Shown: positions 33,679 through 43,181, counted from the stretch's first letter. The stretch is 64,000 bases of DNA from Janthinobacterium lividum (GCF_034424625.1 NZ_CP139976.1:3038001-3102000); one strand, 5' to 3'. Numbers and translations are program-made. Notes: generated from the sequence alone by a model not told the origin.

Positions 33679-35034
33679 ATGCATACCACCATCACCGCCT
33701 CGGCTGCGGCGCCCGTCGCATCGCGTCCCACGCGCTACCGCTGGGTCGTTGCGGCCCTGTTTTTCATCGTTTACACGATTGCCGCCGCCGACCGCGCCAA
33801 CCTGGGCGTGGTCTTGCCGTTCTTGCGCAAGGAATTTGAAATGAGTAATACCGACGCGGGCGGCCTCGTCAGCCTGTTCCTCGTCGCCTATGCGCTGGCG
33901 CAACTGCCTTCCGCCTGGCTGCTGTCGAAGTTTGGCGTGCGCAAGGTGTTTACGATTTCCATGATCCTCACGTCGATTGCCACGGGACTGACGGGGCTCG
34001 TGGGCTCCTTGCTGTCATTAAAACTGTGCCGCATCGGCCTGGGCCTGGCCGAAGGACCATTGCCGATCGGCGTGACGACCACTATCAATCACTGGTTTCC
34101 TTCGCGCGAGAAGGGCACGGCGTCGGGTCTGTTCTTGTCCGCCGTCAAGTTCGGCCCCGTCATCACGCCGATCCTCGGTGCTGCCATCATCGCCGCCTGG
34201 GGCTGGCGCGAAGTGTTCATCTGGTTTTCCGTGCCCGGCGTAATCCTGGCCATCTTCTGGTATTTCCTGGTGACCAACAAGCCGTTGGAGAGCCGCTTCG
34301 TCAATGCCGAAGAACTGGCCGTCATCGAAGAAAAGGCGCTTGATGGCAGCAGCACCGGCGCGGCGGCCACGTCGCGGTCTATGCCCTGGCTCGACAGGCT
34401 GATCCGCGTGCGCGCGGTGCCCATCGTCAGCACCAGCCGTGGCGTGTTTGCTTCGTGGAATATCCTCGGTTGCGCGCTCGGCTATTGCTGTCAGCTGGGC
34501 ATTTCCAGCGTGCTGCTGGCCTGGATCCCCACGTATTTGCTGACGGTAAAGCAGTTTTCCATCATGAACATGGGCATGGTGGCGGCCGCACCGTGGGTAG
34601 GCGCCGTCTTCGGCAACATCCTCGGCGGCTTGCTGGCCGACCGCGTGCTCGACAAGCGCAGGAAACCCGGCATGCTCATTTCCGCCCTGTCGACGGCCGT
34701 CATGATGTATTTGCTCATCCATGCGCCAGCCGACCCGCTGCAATACGGCGCGCTGCTGTTCCTCACGGGCGTGCTGCTGAGCATAGGTTTTTCCGCCTAC
34801 ATGGTGTATCCGATGCAATTCGTATCGAAGGAAAAATTCCCCGTTGCCAATGCGGTCGTGAACATGGGCGGCCAGCTGGGCGGCGCCGCCACGCCGTGGA
34901 TCGTCGGCATGCTGCTCGACCACTACGGCTGGGATTATGTCTTCGGCTTCATGGCGGCCATTTCTTGCCTGACCTTCCTGGTGGTGCTGACGATTGTCGA
35001 ACCGTTGAAGCTGCGGCCGTCAGGGCAGCAGTAA
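33679..35034 (+). CDS. MFS anion:cation symporter (ACS family)
   Basis: A 451-aa, twelve-span major-facilitator permease of the ACS family (glucarate, tartrate or 4-hydroxyphenylacetate type). Signatures: YRWVVAALFFIVYTIAAADRANLGVVLP at the start, RIGLGLAEGPLPIGVTTTINHWFPSREKGTASGLF around 115-150, and loop two of the family. A ribosome site AGGAGA lies well before the ATG. It probably imports the acid handled by the two RraA enzymes. Its last 15 bases overlap the end of the convergent acyl-CoA-dehydrogenase-like gene. Confidence 0.9.
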   Translation: MHTTITASAAAPVASRPTRYRWVVAALFFIVYTIAAADRANLGVVLPFLRKEFEMSNTDAGGLVSLFLVAYALAQLPSAWLLSKFGVRKVFTISMILTSIATGLTGLVGSLLSLKLCRIGLGLAEGPLPIGVTTTINHWFPSREKGTASGLFLSAVKFGPVITPILGAAIIAAWGWREVFIWFSVPGVILAIFWYFLVTNKPLESRFVNAEELAVIEEKALDGSSTGAAATSRSMPWLDRLIRVRAVPIVSTSRGVFASWNILGCALGYCCQLGISSVLLAWIPTYLLTVKQFSIMNMGMVAAAPWVGAVFGNILGGLLADRVLDKRRKPGMLISALSTAVMMYLLIHAPADPLQYGALLFLTGVLLSIGFSAYMVYPMQFVSKEKFPVANAVVNMGGQLGGAATPWIVGMLLDHYGWDYVFGFMAAISCLTFLVVLTIVEPLKLRPSGQQ

Positions 35035-36126
35035 GGAATGCTGGCTGGCCGTATGGAAATCGCGCCACACGCGGTTGATGGCGCTGTCTTCGCGGGCCGC
35101 GTACAGGCCGCAATAAGGGTACAGACCATCGACGGCGGCGCGGCACGCGGCCACCAGGTCCAGCGAACTGGCCTGCACGGCCTGCATGCCGTCCGCGTCG
35201 AGGGCCGCGCCGCCCGCCACCTGCGCCCAGCTGCTGTCCAGCACGGCGTAAAAACGGGCTCGGGCGGCAGCGCAGGCGTCTTGCTTGCCTTGCAGGAATG
35301 CGGCTACTTCCGGCACGTCCAGCAGCGGCAAGCCGGCGCGCGCATGGCGGCGGTGGCGCATGCATTCCTCTGCCAGCTGCATGAAATGCGCGGCCATGCC
35401 GGCCACGTTGGCGGCCAGGGTCACGTAGGCCAGCGAGTAAAACGGGTAGCGGTACAGGGGGCCGTCGGCCGTCGCGGTGTCGGGACTGATCGCAAAGCCA
35501 TGTTCCTTGCTGAGCCACTGGCCATCGATGCGGTAGCTGTGCGAGGCGCTGGCGCGCATGCCGATGCTGTTCCACGAGGGCACCAGTTGCACCAGCGCGG
35601 CGGGCACGAGGAAGGCGCGGATGCGCGGCTTGCCATCCGCATCGAGCAGGGGCTGGCCATCGCGCTGCAGCCTGGCGTTCAGGGTGAAGTGGGTGGCCAT
35701 CGGCGCGCCGCTGGCGTAGTCCCAGCTGCCCGAGATGCGGTAGCCGTCGCCTTCTTCTTCCGCATCACCGGTGGCAGCGCCGCTGCCGCCCAGGCAGACC
35801 CGGGGCGTGCCGATGATGGCGCGCGCCATGTCGGGCGCCAGAAAGCCTGCGAACCAGCCGGCGCCCGCGCACAGGGTCAGCACCCAGCCCATGCTGCCAT
35901 CGATGGCAGCCACGGCTTCTTCCAGGCGCACCACTTGCGGCAAGGGCAGCTCGGCGCCGCCCGCGCTGCGCGGCGCCAGCATCGTCAGCCAGCCGCGCCG
36001 GTGCAGCAAGGCTTGCTGGGCCGGATGCAGGAAGCGGGCGGCGTCGGCCGCCGGCGCATGGCGCGCGATGCGGCGCGCGTCGCGCCCGGAAAGGGTGGCA
36101 AGGGTAGCGAGGACAGCGTGCGGCAT
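35020..36126 (-). CDS. Acyl-CoA dehydrogenase-like flavoprotein
   Basis: A 368-aa protein of the acyl-CoA dehydrogenase/flavin-monooxygenase group (HsaA/DszC-like). N-terminal helical region with WLTMLAPRSAGGAELPLPQVVRLEEA, central beta domain with GDGYRISGSWDYASGAPMATHF and VPAALVQLVPSWNSIGMRASASHSY, and C-terminal helical domain for FAD and tetramer contacts. The usual catalytic Glu is not obvious, so it may be a reduced-flavin-dependent monooxygenase rather than a true dehydrogenase. The start at 36126 is the first ATG of the conserved part. Single gene. Confidence 0.75.
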   Translation of the reverse strand: MPHAVLATLATLSGRDARRIARHAPAADAARFLHPAQQALLHRRGWLTMLAPRSAGGAELPLPQVVRLEEAVAAIDGSMGWVLTLCAGAGWFAGFLAPDMARAIIGTPRVCLGGSGAATGDAEEEGDGYRISGSWDYASGAPMATHFTLNARLQRDGQPLLDADGKPRIRAFLVPAALVQLVPSWNSIGMRASASHSYRIDGQWLSKEHGFAISPDTATADGPLYRYPFYSLAYVTLAANVAGMAAHFMQLAEECMRHRRHARAGLPLLDVPEVAAFLQGKQDACAAARARFYAVLDSSWAQVAGGAALDADGMQAVQASSLDLVAACRAAVDGLYPYCGLYAAREDSAINRVWRDFHTASQHSLLLP

Positions 36127-36200
36127 GGGCGGAATCCGGCAATGGCAGAGGCGGGCATTTTCGCACAGCGGGCACGCTTGCGGGGGAAGGACGAGTTCGG

Positions 36201-36986
36201 CTAGGTGCTGCGCCGCCGGTACTCGTCCGGCGTCTCTCCCGTCACCTTGCGGAACATGGTGATGAAGGCCGAGGAGCTGGCATACGCCAGGTCGAACGCG
36301 ATGCTTTCGACTGTCTGGCCCGCTTCCAGCATGGCCATGGCCTTGATGACGCGCAGCCGCGCGCGCCATTGGGCAAAGCTCATGCCCAGGTCGCGCTGGC
36401 AGCGGCGCATCAGGGTGCGTTCGGTGGTGTTGACAGCCTGTGCCAGAGCGGCCAGCGGGCGGTGGTCGCCGGGGTTGCTGTCAAGCATGGCCAGTACCTT
36501 GCCCAGCATGGGGTCATCCGAGCTGGGCAAGTAACTGCCCACGGGCGTGGCGCGCGCCAGCTGGTCCAGCAAGACCTGCAAGAGGCGCTCTTCATGGATA
36601 GTCTGCGGCAAGCCGGGTGGGTGGGCGCGCAAGTGCTCGTGCATGGCGCGCACGAAGAGCGTGACGGCCAGCGCGCAGGGCGCGGGAGGCAGCGCCCGGC
36701 ACAGTTCTTCGCTTACATACAGCGAACTGTGGAAGGCGGGATGGCGGTTTTGTCCCGTATGCGCCACGCGCGGCGGCAGCCAGATGCCGTACTGGGGCGG
36801 CACCAAATAGTGTTTTCCTGCCACCAGCACCTCCACCACGCCACCAAGCGCATAGACGAATTCGCCCCAGGAATGGCTGTGGCTGGGATACATGGCCGCA
36901 GCGGGCATGGCTGCGCTGCGAAAGCAGATGGGAGCGGGCAGGGCGCCGCTGTAGGGCGCGGTCAGCAAGTGTTTGGTAGCGGGCAT
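36201..36986 (-). CDS. AraC family regulator with N-terminal cupin
   Basis: A 261-aa regulator of the RmlC-cupin AraC type. N-terminal cupin sensor (about 30-90) with MYPSHSHSWGEFVYALGG and IWLPPRVAHTGQNRHP, and a C-terminal double helix-turn-helix (about 160-258) with AQAVNTTERTLMRRCQRDL and IAFDLAYASSSAFITMFRKVTG. The ligand is unknown. It is divergent from a DMT-family exporter at 37096, which it probably controls. Confidence 0.9.
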   Translation of the reverse strand: MPATKHLLTAPYSGALPAPICFRSAAMPAAAMYPSHSHSWGEFVYALGGVVEVLVAGKHYLVPPQYGIWLPPRVAHTGQNRHPAFHSSLYVSEELCRALPPAPCALAVTLFVRAMHEHLRAHPPGLPQTIHEERLLQVLLDQLARATPVGSYLPSSDDPMLGKVLAMLDSNPGDHRPLAALAQAVNTTERTLMRRCQRDLGMSFAQWRARLRVIKAMAMLEAGQTVESIAFDLAYASSSAFITMFRKVTGETPDEYRRRST

Positions 36987-37095
36987 GAAAATGTTTGCGG
37001 GTGGCTGTATTGCGCGAGGTGCTGTCGGTTTCTCACTATATCAAGAAAAGCTGCACCCGCCATACTACCTGCTGCCGACTATCTGAAGGAATACT

Positions 37096-38043
37096 GTGGA
37101 AACGCGCAAGGCAATGGATGGGCAGGCAGTGGTCGTCATGACCCTGCTGTGCCTCGTATGGAGTTTGCAGCAGGTGGGTATCAAGGCGGTCGCGCATGAC
37201 ATGGCGCCCGTACTGCAGATCGCGCTGCGTTCGGGCCTGGCGGCCATGCTGGTGGGCCTGCTGATGCTGGCGCGCCGCGAAAACCTGGCGCAAGCGCGCG
37301 CCGCCTGGCGCCCGGGCTTGCTGGCCGGCAGCCTGTTCGCGCTCGAATACGTGCTGCTGGGAGCTGGATTGCAATATACGAGCGCCGCGCATGCCGTGGT
37401 GTTTCTCTACACGGGTCCGCTGTTTGTGGCGCTGGGCCTGCATTTCAGGCTGGCGTCGGAGCGCCTGGCCCCGCTGCAATGGGCTGGCGTAGCGCTGGCC
37501 TTTGCCGGTATCGTCGTCGCCTTTTTGCCCGGCACCGCGCCAGCGGGCGCGCCGGTCAACCCGCGCGGCTTGCTGGGCGACCTGCTGTGCCTGGCCGCTG
37601 GCGCGGCCTGGGGCGCGACGACCCTGGTGGTGCGCTGTTCACGCCTGGCGCACGTGCCTGCCACGCAGGTGGTGCTGTACCAGTTGACGGCGGGCTGCGT
37701 GCTGCTGCTGGGCGCGGCAGCGTTGCTCGGCCAGCTGGACTTCGCGGCCACGCCCCTGGTGATCGGCAACCTGGTGTTCCAGTCCGTGATCGTCTCGTTT
37801 GCCAGCCTGCTGGCGTGGTTTCATTTGCTGCGCCGCTACCTGGCATCGCGCCTGGGCATTTTTTCCTTCCTGACGCCGCTGTTCGGCGTGCTGCTGGGCG
37901 CCATGTTGCTGGACGAGCATGTATCGATGGCGTTTCTCCTTGGCGCGGCGCTGGTGCTGGCTGGCATCGTGCTGGTCAGTGCAAGCGGCCCGCTGACGCT
38001 GTTGTTCGCAGCGCGTCAGAAGCAGGGTAGAGTGGAGCCGTAG
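37096..38043 (+). CDS. EamA/DMT-family exporter
   Basis: A 315-aa ten-span drug/metabolite transporter with two EamA repeats (about 18-145 and 160-295). Features: LCLVWSLQQVGIKAVA in helix one and FLTPLFGVLLGAMLLDEHVS in helix nine, with short loops in between. GTG 37096 is chosen for the AAGGA ribosome site; ATG 37114 is an alternative. Divergent from the AraC regulator and 36 bases before the thioesterase gene. The exported compound is unknown. Confidence 0.88.
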   Translation: METRKAMDGQAVVVMTLLCLVWSLQQVGIKAVAHDMAPVLQIALRSGLAAMLVGLLMLARRENLAQARAAWRPGLLAGSLFALEYVLLGAGLQYTSAAHAVVFLYTGPLFVALGLHFRLASERLAPLQWAGVALAFAGIVVAFLPGTAPAGAPVNPRGLLGDLLCLAAGAAWGATTLVVRCSRLAHVPATQVVLYQLTAGCVLLLGAAALLGQLDFAATPLVIGNLVFQSVIVSFASLLAWFHLLRRYLASRLGIFSFLTPLFGVLLGAMLLDEHVSMAFLLGAALVLAGIVLVSASGPLTLLFAARQKQGRVEP

Positions 38044-38079
38044 TCATTTTTCCCTGTTCACTTGAGAAAGCAGTCCGCC

Positions 38080-38526
38080 ATGACCCGACTTCCCGATCCG
38101 CAATTCGCCGACAAAGTTCGCGCCAGTTTTGATTTGCAGAACGCCATGACCTTGATCCAGGCCAGCCTGCCCGTGGTGGCGCATGGCAGCACGGAAATCC
38201 ATGTGCCGCATTGGAGCGGCATCGAGCAGCAGCATGGCTTCGTGCATGGCGGCGTGGTGGGCATGATCGCGGACTCGGCCGCCGGCTACGCGGCCATGAC
38301 CATGGTGGCTGACGGCGCATCCGTGCTGACGGTGGAATACAAGATGAACTTGCTGGCGCCCGCCGACGGCGAGAAACTGATCGCGCGCGGCAAGGTGGTG
38401 CGCCCTGGGCGCACCCTGATCGTCACGCAAGCCGAAGTGTTCGCCGTGCGCGATGGCAAGGAAACCTTGTGCGCGCTGATGCAGCAAACCATCATGGTGA
38501 TGCACGGCAAGTCCGAAAAAACTTAA
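38080..38526 (+). CDS. PaaI-like hotdog thioesterase
   Basis: A 148-aa hotdog-fold thioesterase of the PaaI/YbgC-related type. It has QQHGFVHGGVVGMIADSAAGYAA (about 51-73), the catalytic HGG motif, and TVEYKMNLLAPADGEKLIARG. It hydrolyses acyl-CoA thioesters; substrate unknown. The start at 38080 is preferred over 38062. It lies between a DMT exporter and panB, all on the same strand with short gaps, so an operon is likely. Confidence 0.88.
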   Translation: MTRLPDPQFADKVRASFDLQNAMTLIQASLPVVAHGSTEIHVPHWSGIEQQHGFVHGGVVGMIADSAAGYAAMTMVADGASVLTVEYKMNLLAPADGEKLIARGKVVRPGRTLIVTQAEVFAVRDGKETLCALMQQTIMVMHGKSEKT

Positions 38527-38545
38527 CTTAATGAAATGAGAAAGC

Positions 38546-39373
38546 ATGCCCGCGCCAGACCACAATGCACACTTGCTGCACAGTAAGCCGTTGACGGCGC
38601 CAGCCTTGCTGGCAATGCGCGATGCGGGGCAAAAGATTGCCGCACTGACTTGTTATGACGCCAGTTTCGCTACCCTGATGAACGCTTGTGGCGTGGAGCT
38701 GCTGCTGGTCGGCGATTCGCTGGGGAATGTGGTGCAGGGGCAGGGCACGACCTTGCCTGTCAGCGTGGCCGACATTGCTTACCATACGGCAAGCGTGGCG
38801 CGCGGTAACCGTACGGCCGTGCTGGCGGCCGACATGCCGTTCGGCAGCTATGCCACGCCGCAAGCGGCGTATGCCAACGCCGTCCAGTTGATACAGGCGG
38901 GCGCACATATGGTCAAGCTGGAGGGTGGCAGCTGGTTGTGCGACACGGTGCGTTTCCTGACCGAGCGGGGCATACCCGTGTTCGCCCACCTGGGCTTGAC
39001 GCCGCAATCCGTGCATCAGCTGGGCGGCTTCAAGGTGCAGGGCAAGACGGCGGAAGGCGCGGCGGTGTTGAAAGCCGACGCACTGGCCCTGCAGGCGGCT
39101 GGCGCTGCGCTACTGCTGCTCGAAGCCATCCCTGCCATGCTGGGCCGGGAAGTGTCGGCACTGCTGGCCATTCCCACTATCGGCATCGGCGCCGGGCCCG
39201 ATTGCTCGGGCCAGATCCTCGTCATGCACGATATGCTCAACGTGTTTCCCGGCAAGAAGGCGCGCTTCGTGCGCGACTTCATGACGGGGCAGGCCAGCAT
39301 CGGCGGCGCTTTCACGGCCTATGTCGGCGCCGTCAAGGAGCGGTCTTTCCCCGCCCCGCAACACTGCTTTTAA
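38546..39373 (+). CDS. panB: 3-methyl-2-oxobutanoate hydroxymethyltransferase
   Basis: A 275-aa PanB, the first enzyme of pantothenate synthesis, which transfers a hydroxymethyl group from methylene-tetrahydrofolate to 2-oxoisovalerate. Hallmarks: [41 protein letters not shown] (metal-binding Asp), [42 protein letters not shown], and [20 protein letters not shown]. It lacks the usual panC neighbour and sits after a thioesterase and an exporter, so it may be a second copy with a specialised role. The rest of the pathway is not in the window. Confidence 0.95.
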   Translation: MPAPDHNAHLLHSKPLTAPALLAMRDAGQKIAALTCYDASFATLMNACGVELLLVGDSLGNVVQGQGTTLPVSVADIAYHTASVARGNRTAVLAADMPFGSYATPQAAYANAVQLIQAGAHMVKLEGGSWLCDTVRFLTERGIPVFAHLGLTPQSVHQLGGFKVQGKTAEGAAVLKADALALQAAGAALLLLEAIPAMLGREVSALLAIPTIGIGAGPDCSGQILVMHDMLNVFPGKKARFVRDFMTGQASIGGAFTAYVGAVKERSFPAPQHCF

Positions 39374-39384
39374 GACGCCCGGGT

Positions 39385-39984
39385 CTATGCTTCCGCTGCC
39401 TGCGCCGCCTTGACGCTGTCGCGCTGGCCCACTCTCGCCAGGAAAGCTTGCACCTGCGCCAGCGCGGACAAATCCACGCCCACGCCTGGCGCCCAGCCCG
39501 TGATGACGAACAGGTAGGCGTCGGCGACCGTGAACGTGTCGCCGGTCAGGTAAGCCTGGCCTTCCAGGCGGCTGTCCACCCACTTGTATTTCTTGCCCAG
39601 TTGCTTGATGAACAGTGCCTTGGTGGCGGCGTCGATGCGGGGATCGAACAGGGGGCTGAACGATTTGTGCAGCTCGGACGTGATGTAGTTCTGCCATTCC
39701 AGCACCTTGTAGCGCGCAAAACTGCCCACGGGCGGCAGCAGGTCCTGTCTGCCGGCCTGTTCGGCGATGTACTGGGCGATGACGGGGCCTTCGCTCAAGG
39801 TCGTGCCATCGTCGAGCGCCAGCAGCGGCACCTGGCCTTTCGGATTGAGTTCGTAGTAATTGCCGCCTTCCTGCGTCTTGTGCTGGCCCAGGTCGACCTT
39901 CACGAGGGTGAAGGCCGCCCCCGTTTCGCGCAGGATGATGTGCGGTGCCTGCGAGCAGGCGCCCGGCGAGTAAAAGAGTTTCAT
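39385..39984 (-). CDS. gstA: Glutathione S-transferase, beta class
   Basis: A 199-aa cytosolic glutathione transferase. The thioredoxin-like N-terminal domain has MKLFYSPGACS with Cys10, the residue beta-class enzymes use with glutathione, and GQVPLLALDDGTTLSEGPVIAQYI for the glutathione site. The C-terminal helical domain includes YLTGDTFTVADAYLFVITGW. Convergent with panB, 11 bases apart. Likely detoxification; substrate unknown. Confidence 0.92.
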   Translation of the reverse strand: MKLFYSPGACSQAPHIILRETGAAFTLVKVDLGQHKTQEGGNYYELNPKGQVPLLALDDGTTLSEGPVIAQYIAEQAGRQDLLPPVGSFARYKVLEWQNYITSELHKSFSPLFDPRIDAATKALFIKQLGKKYKWVDSRLEGQAYLTGDTFTVADAYLFVITGWAPGVGVDLSALAQVQAFLARVGQRDSVKAAQAAEA

Positions 39985-40092
39985 GGCGATCCTTGAACAG
40001 GTGGGAAAGATGCCACTATAGTCCTGCGCAGCCGCACGGTAAACGCGTGTTCGTTTGGTGACTGCGCATGCCCGGTGCGGGATTGCGCTGGC

Positions 40093-40989
40093 TCAAACCC
40101 GGGGATAGCGCAAGGTGTCGAGCAGCAAGGTAAACGCGGGAGAAGGGTGGCGCCGGCTCGGGTAATACAGCTTGTAGCCCGCGTACGTGGGGCACCAGTC
40201 GTCCAGCACGCGGACCAGGCGGCCATCGGCTACATAGGGCAGCACCACGTCTTCGGCCATGCAAGCCACGCCCAGTCCATCGAGCGCCGAATGCAATCGC
40301 ATGGCCATGTTGTTGTAGATCATCTGCCCTTCCACCCGCACTTTCAGTTCCTGCCCATGCTTGGCAAACTCCCAGGCAAACAGGCCGCCCAGGGTGGGCA
40401 GGCGCATGTTGATGCAGTTGTGCGCCATCAAGTCCTGCGGCGTGGCGGGCGGCGCATGGCGGCTGAAATACGCGGGCGAAGCGACGATGGCCATGCGGAA
40501 ATCGGGACCGATGGGCATGGCGATCATGTCCTTGGCCACTTGCTCGCCCAGGCGCACGCCAGCGTCGCAGCGCGCGGCCACGATATCGGTCATGCCGTTG
40601 TCGACGACGACTTCGATGTTGATGTCGGGATAGTCCGGCAGCAAACGGGCGATGGCCGGCTGCAGCACCGTCAGCGCCGAGTGTTCTCCCGCGCTGATGC
40701 GGATGTTGCCGGCCGGCTTGTCGCGCCGCTCGCTGAGCAGGGCCAGTTCCGCCTCGATCTCGTCGAAGCGGGGCGCCACCGTGCGCAGCAGCTGTTCGCC
40801 CGCTTCCGTGGGCGAGACGCTGCGCGTGGTGCGCACCAGCAGGCGCAAGTCGAGCCGTTCTTCCAGCGCGCGCACGGTCTGGCTCAGGGCCGACTGCGAC
40901 ACGCCCAGCTTGGCTGCCGCGCGGGTGAAACTGCCTTCGCGGGCCACGGCCACGAAGGCGAGGATGTCGTTGAAGTTGGTTTGTGCCAT
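40093..40989 (-). CDS. LysR family transcriptional regulator
   Basis: A 298-aa LysR-type regulator, with the HTH at 1-60 (SFTRAAAKLGVSQSALSQTV) and effector domain about 90-295 (GNIRISAGEHSALTVLQP). It strongly resembles the LysR at 9631 in layout and closing sequence (KLYYPSRRHPSPAF). Divergent from a DHA2-type efflux pump 94 bases away, which it is likely to regulate. Confidence 0.9.
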   Translation of the reverse strand: MAQTNFNDILAFVAVAREGSFTRAAAKLGVSQSALSQTVRALEERLDLRLLVRTTRSVSPTEAGEQLLRTVAPRFDEIEAELALLSERRDKPAGNIRISAGEHSALTVLQPAIARLLPDYPDINIEVVVDNGMTDIVAARCDAGVRLGEQVAKDMIAMPIGPDFRMAIVASPAYFSRHAPPATPQDLMAHNCINMRLPTLGGLFAWEFAKHGQELKVRVEGQMIYNNMAMRLHSALDGLGVACMAEDVVLPYVADGRLVRVLDDWCPTYAGYKLYYPSRRHPSPAFTLLLDTLRYPRV

Positions 40990-41082
40990 GGCGGATGTCT
41001 TTCCAATTCATTAGTTGCGCTAATAAGTTCATGCGGACTTTAGCATCTATTCATGGTAATGCGCCAGCCTTACAGTGTAGGC

Positions 41083-42510
41083 ATGAAAACTGCTCCCGAT
41101 TCCGCTATCCCCGCCGCGCCGCACAAGGCGGCCATCCTTGCCATCATCCTCGTCAGCTATGTGATGATCGTGCTCGACACGTCCATCGTACTGACGGGCT
41201 TGCCGAAAATCCACCAGGAACTGGGCTTTACGGATACGGGCCTGGCCTGGGTGCAAAGCGCCTACACCTTGACGTTTGGCGGCTTGCTGCTGCTGGCCGC
41301 GCGCGCCGGCGATGCGTATGGCCGGCGCCGCCTGTTGCAGCTGGGCCTGGCGCTGTTCACGCTGGCGTCGCTGGCCATCGGTCTGGCGCGGTCGCCGGCC
41401 ATGATGATTGCCGCGCGCGCCATCCAGGGCGTGGGCGCGGCCATCCTGGCGCCGTCGACCCTGGCCTTGCTGCAAACCACGTTTGCGGAGGGGCGCGAAC
41501 GCACGCGGGCCATCGCCCTGTACAGCGCCGTGGCGGGGATCGCCGCCAGCGTGGGGCTGGTGCTGGGCGGCGTGCTGGCCGAATGGCTGTCGTGGAGGGT
41601 GGGTTTCTTCATCAATCTGCCGATTGGCGCCGTCATGCTGGTGGCTGCGCGCCGTTTCGTTGCGGAAAGTGCGCGCAGCGGGGGACAGTTCGACGTGGCC
41701 GGCGCTGCCAGTTCCACCTTCGGCCTGTCGGCCCTCGTGTATGGCCTGATCCGCTCGGCCGGCGCCGGCTGGGGCGATGCCTTGACGCAAGGTGCCTTGG
41801 CGGCGGGTGTGCTGCTGCTGGCCGCCTTCATCTTCATCGAGCGGCGCGCCGCGCAGCCCGTCCTGCCGCTGCGCCTGTTTGCCGATGCGCAGCGCAATGC
41901 CGCGTATGGGGCCAGGGTATTGTTCCTGGGCGCCATGATCGGGTTTTTCTTTTTCAGCACGCAATTTTTGCAAGTGGTGCTCGGCTATCCGCCATCATTG
42001 ACTGGCCTGGCTTTCCTGCCCATGACCCTGGTCAACTTCGGCGTGGCACTGTGCGTGCCGCGTTTGACGCGTGGCCTGGGCAATGCGCGCCTGCTGGCCA
42101 TGGGACTGGGCTTGACCCTGCTGGGCATGGCATGGCTGAGCCGCGTCGATACGGGCACGGCTTACTGGCTGGGCGTGGCCTTGCCCATGCTGCTGATCGG
42201 CGCGGGGCAGGGCATGGCCCTGAGTCCCCTGACGGCGGCCGGCGTGGCTGGCGTGCCGGCGCAGGATGCGGGCGCCGCCTCAGGCATTGTCAACGTGGCG
42301 CACCAGCTGGGCAGTTCGCTGGGGCTGGCGACGCTGGTGGCCGTGGCCGGCCTGGGCGCTGGCCAGTTGGCGGGCGCGCCGCTGCTGGCGCATCGCGTGA
42401 CGGTGGCCCTGGGCAGCGCCTCTGCCATGCTGGCGCTGGCCTTGCTGCTGATTCTGACTTGTCAGGCGCGGCCACCCAAGCTGCCGCCCCCATCCACCGC
42501 CAGCACCTGA
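41083..42510 (+). CDS. DHA2-type MFS transporter (14 spans)
   Basis: A 475-aa drug:H+ antiporter of the DHA2 family (QacA/EmrB relatives). Helix one contains LVSYVMIVLDTSIVLTGLPKI, motif A is in GDAYGRRRLLQLGLAL and motif C in GIAASVGLVLGGVLAEW. The start at 41083 (MKTAPDSA) is used; 41053 is an alternative. The last 49 bases overlap the end of the convergent SDR gene, so transcription must collide there. Substrate unknown; probably controlled by the divergent LysR. Confidence 0.9.
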   Translation: MKTAPDSAIPAAPHKAAILAIILVSYVMIVLDTSIVLTGLPKIHQELGFTDTGLAWVQSAYTLTFGGLLLLAARAGDAYGRRRLLQLGLALFTLASLAIGLARSPAMMIAARAIQGVGAAILAPSTLALLQTTFAEGRERTRAIALYSAVAGIAASVGLVLGGVLAEWLSWRVGFFINLPIGAVMLVAARRFVAESARSGGQFDVAGAASSTFGLSALVYGLIRSAGAGWGDALTQGALAAGVLLLAAFIFIERRAAQPVLPLRLFADAQRNAAYGARVLFLGAMIGFFFFSTQFLQVVLGYPPSLTGLAFLPMTLVNFGVALCVPRLTRGLGNARLLAMGLGLTLLGMAWLSRVDTGTAYWLGVALPMLLIGAGQGMALSPLTAAGVAGVPAQDAGAASGIVNVAHQLGSSLGLATLVAVAGLGAGQLAGAPLLAHRVTVALGSASAMLALALLLILTCQARPPKLPPPSTAST

Positions 42511-43181
42511 CCTGTCACGTAACTGGCTTGTTCCGATAGCAGGAAGCCGGCAGCGGCGGCAATTTCATCGGGCTGTCCCAGCCGCCGCATCGGGATTGTT
42601 GCAAGAATCTGGCGTTCCATCTCGCTGCCGACGGGACGGGTCTTGCGGAACAGTTCCGTTTCCACGGGGCCTGGCGCGACCGCATTGACCGTCACGCCGT
42701 GTTCGGCCAATTCCAGGGCCCAGGTTCTCGTGCAGCCGACCAGGGCGCTTTTGGCGGCGGAATAGGCCGTGCGGTTCACGCTGCCGTGGATGGCACGGCT
42801 GCAGATATTGACTATCCGGCCATACCGGCGCTGCTTCATCGCCTCCACGAATTGCTGCGTCACCTGGATGGCGGCGCGCACGTTCAGATCGAAGACGTTC
42901 TGCAACGTGGCAAAGTCGATTTGGCCCAGCGGCTGGGGCGAGGCAATGCCTGCATTGTTCACGATGCCATCGATATCAAACTGTTGTTCAAGCGTCTTGA
43001 GCACTGCCTCCGTCTGCGCCAGGTCGGCAAGATCGCAGGCCACCAGCGTGCCTGGAAAGTCCATGTCTTCGATGTGCCGCGCGATGCCGACGACCCGATG
43101 GCCTTGCTGATGCAGCAAGGTGCTGATGGCATAACCGATGCCGCGTGTCGCGCCAGTGACGAGAAAAGTACGAGGTTGCAT
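42462..43181 (-). CDS. Short-chain dehydrogenase/reductase
   Basis: A 239-aa classical SDR of the FabG type. Cofactor loop TGATRGIGYAIS near 9-20, NNAG at about 78-82, catalytic Ser in NICSRAIHGS with Tyr-x-x-x-Lys in YSAAKSALVG, and the C-terminal DGGGSLGG. NADPH or NADH specificity is not obvious. ATG 43181 is preferred over 43244. It overlaps the MFS gene by 49 bases on the opposite strand. It follows a LysR gene on the same strand, 94 bases away. Confidence 0.9.
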   Translation of the reverse strand: MQPRTFLVTGATRGIGYAISTLLHQQGHRVVGIARHIEDMDFPGTLVACDLADLAQTEAVLKTLEQQFDIDGIVNNAGIASPQPLGQIDFATLQNVFDLNVRAAIQVTQQFVEAMKQRRYGRIVNICSRAIHGSVNRTAYSAAKSALVGCTRTWALELAEHGVTVNAVAPGPVETELFRKTRPVGSEMERQILATIPMRRLGQPDEIAAAAGFLLSEQASYVTGQVLAVDGGGSLGGRA

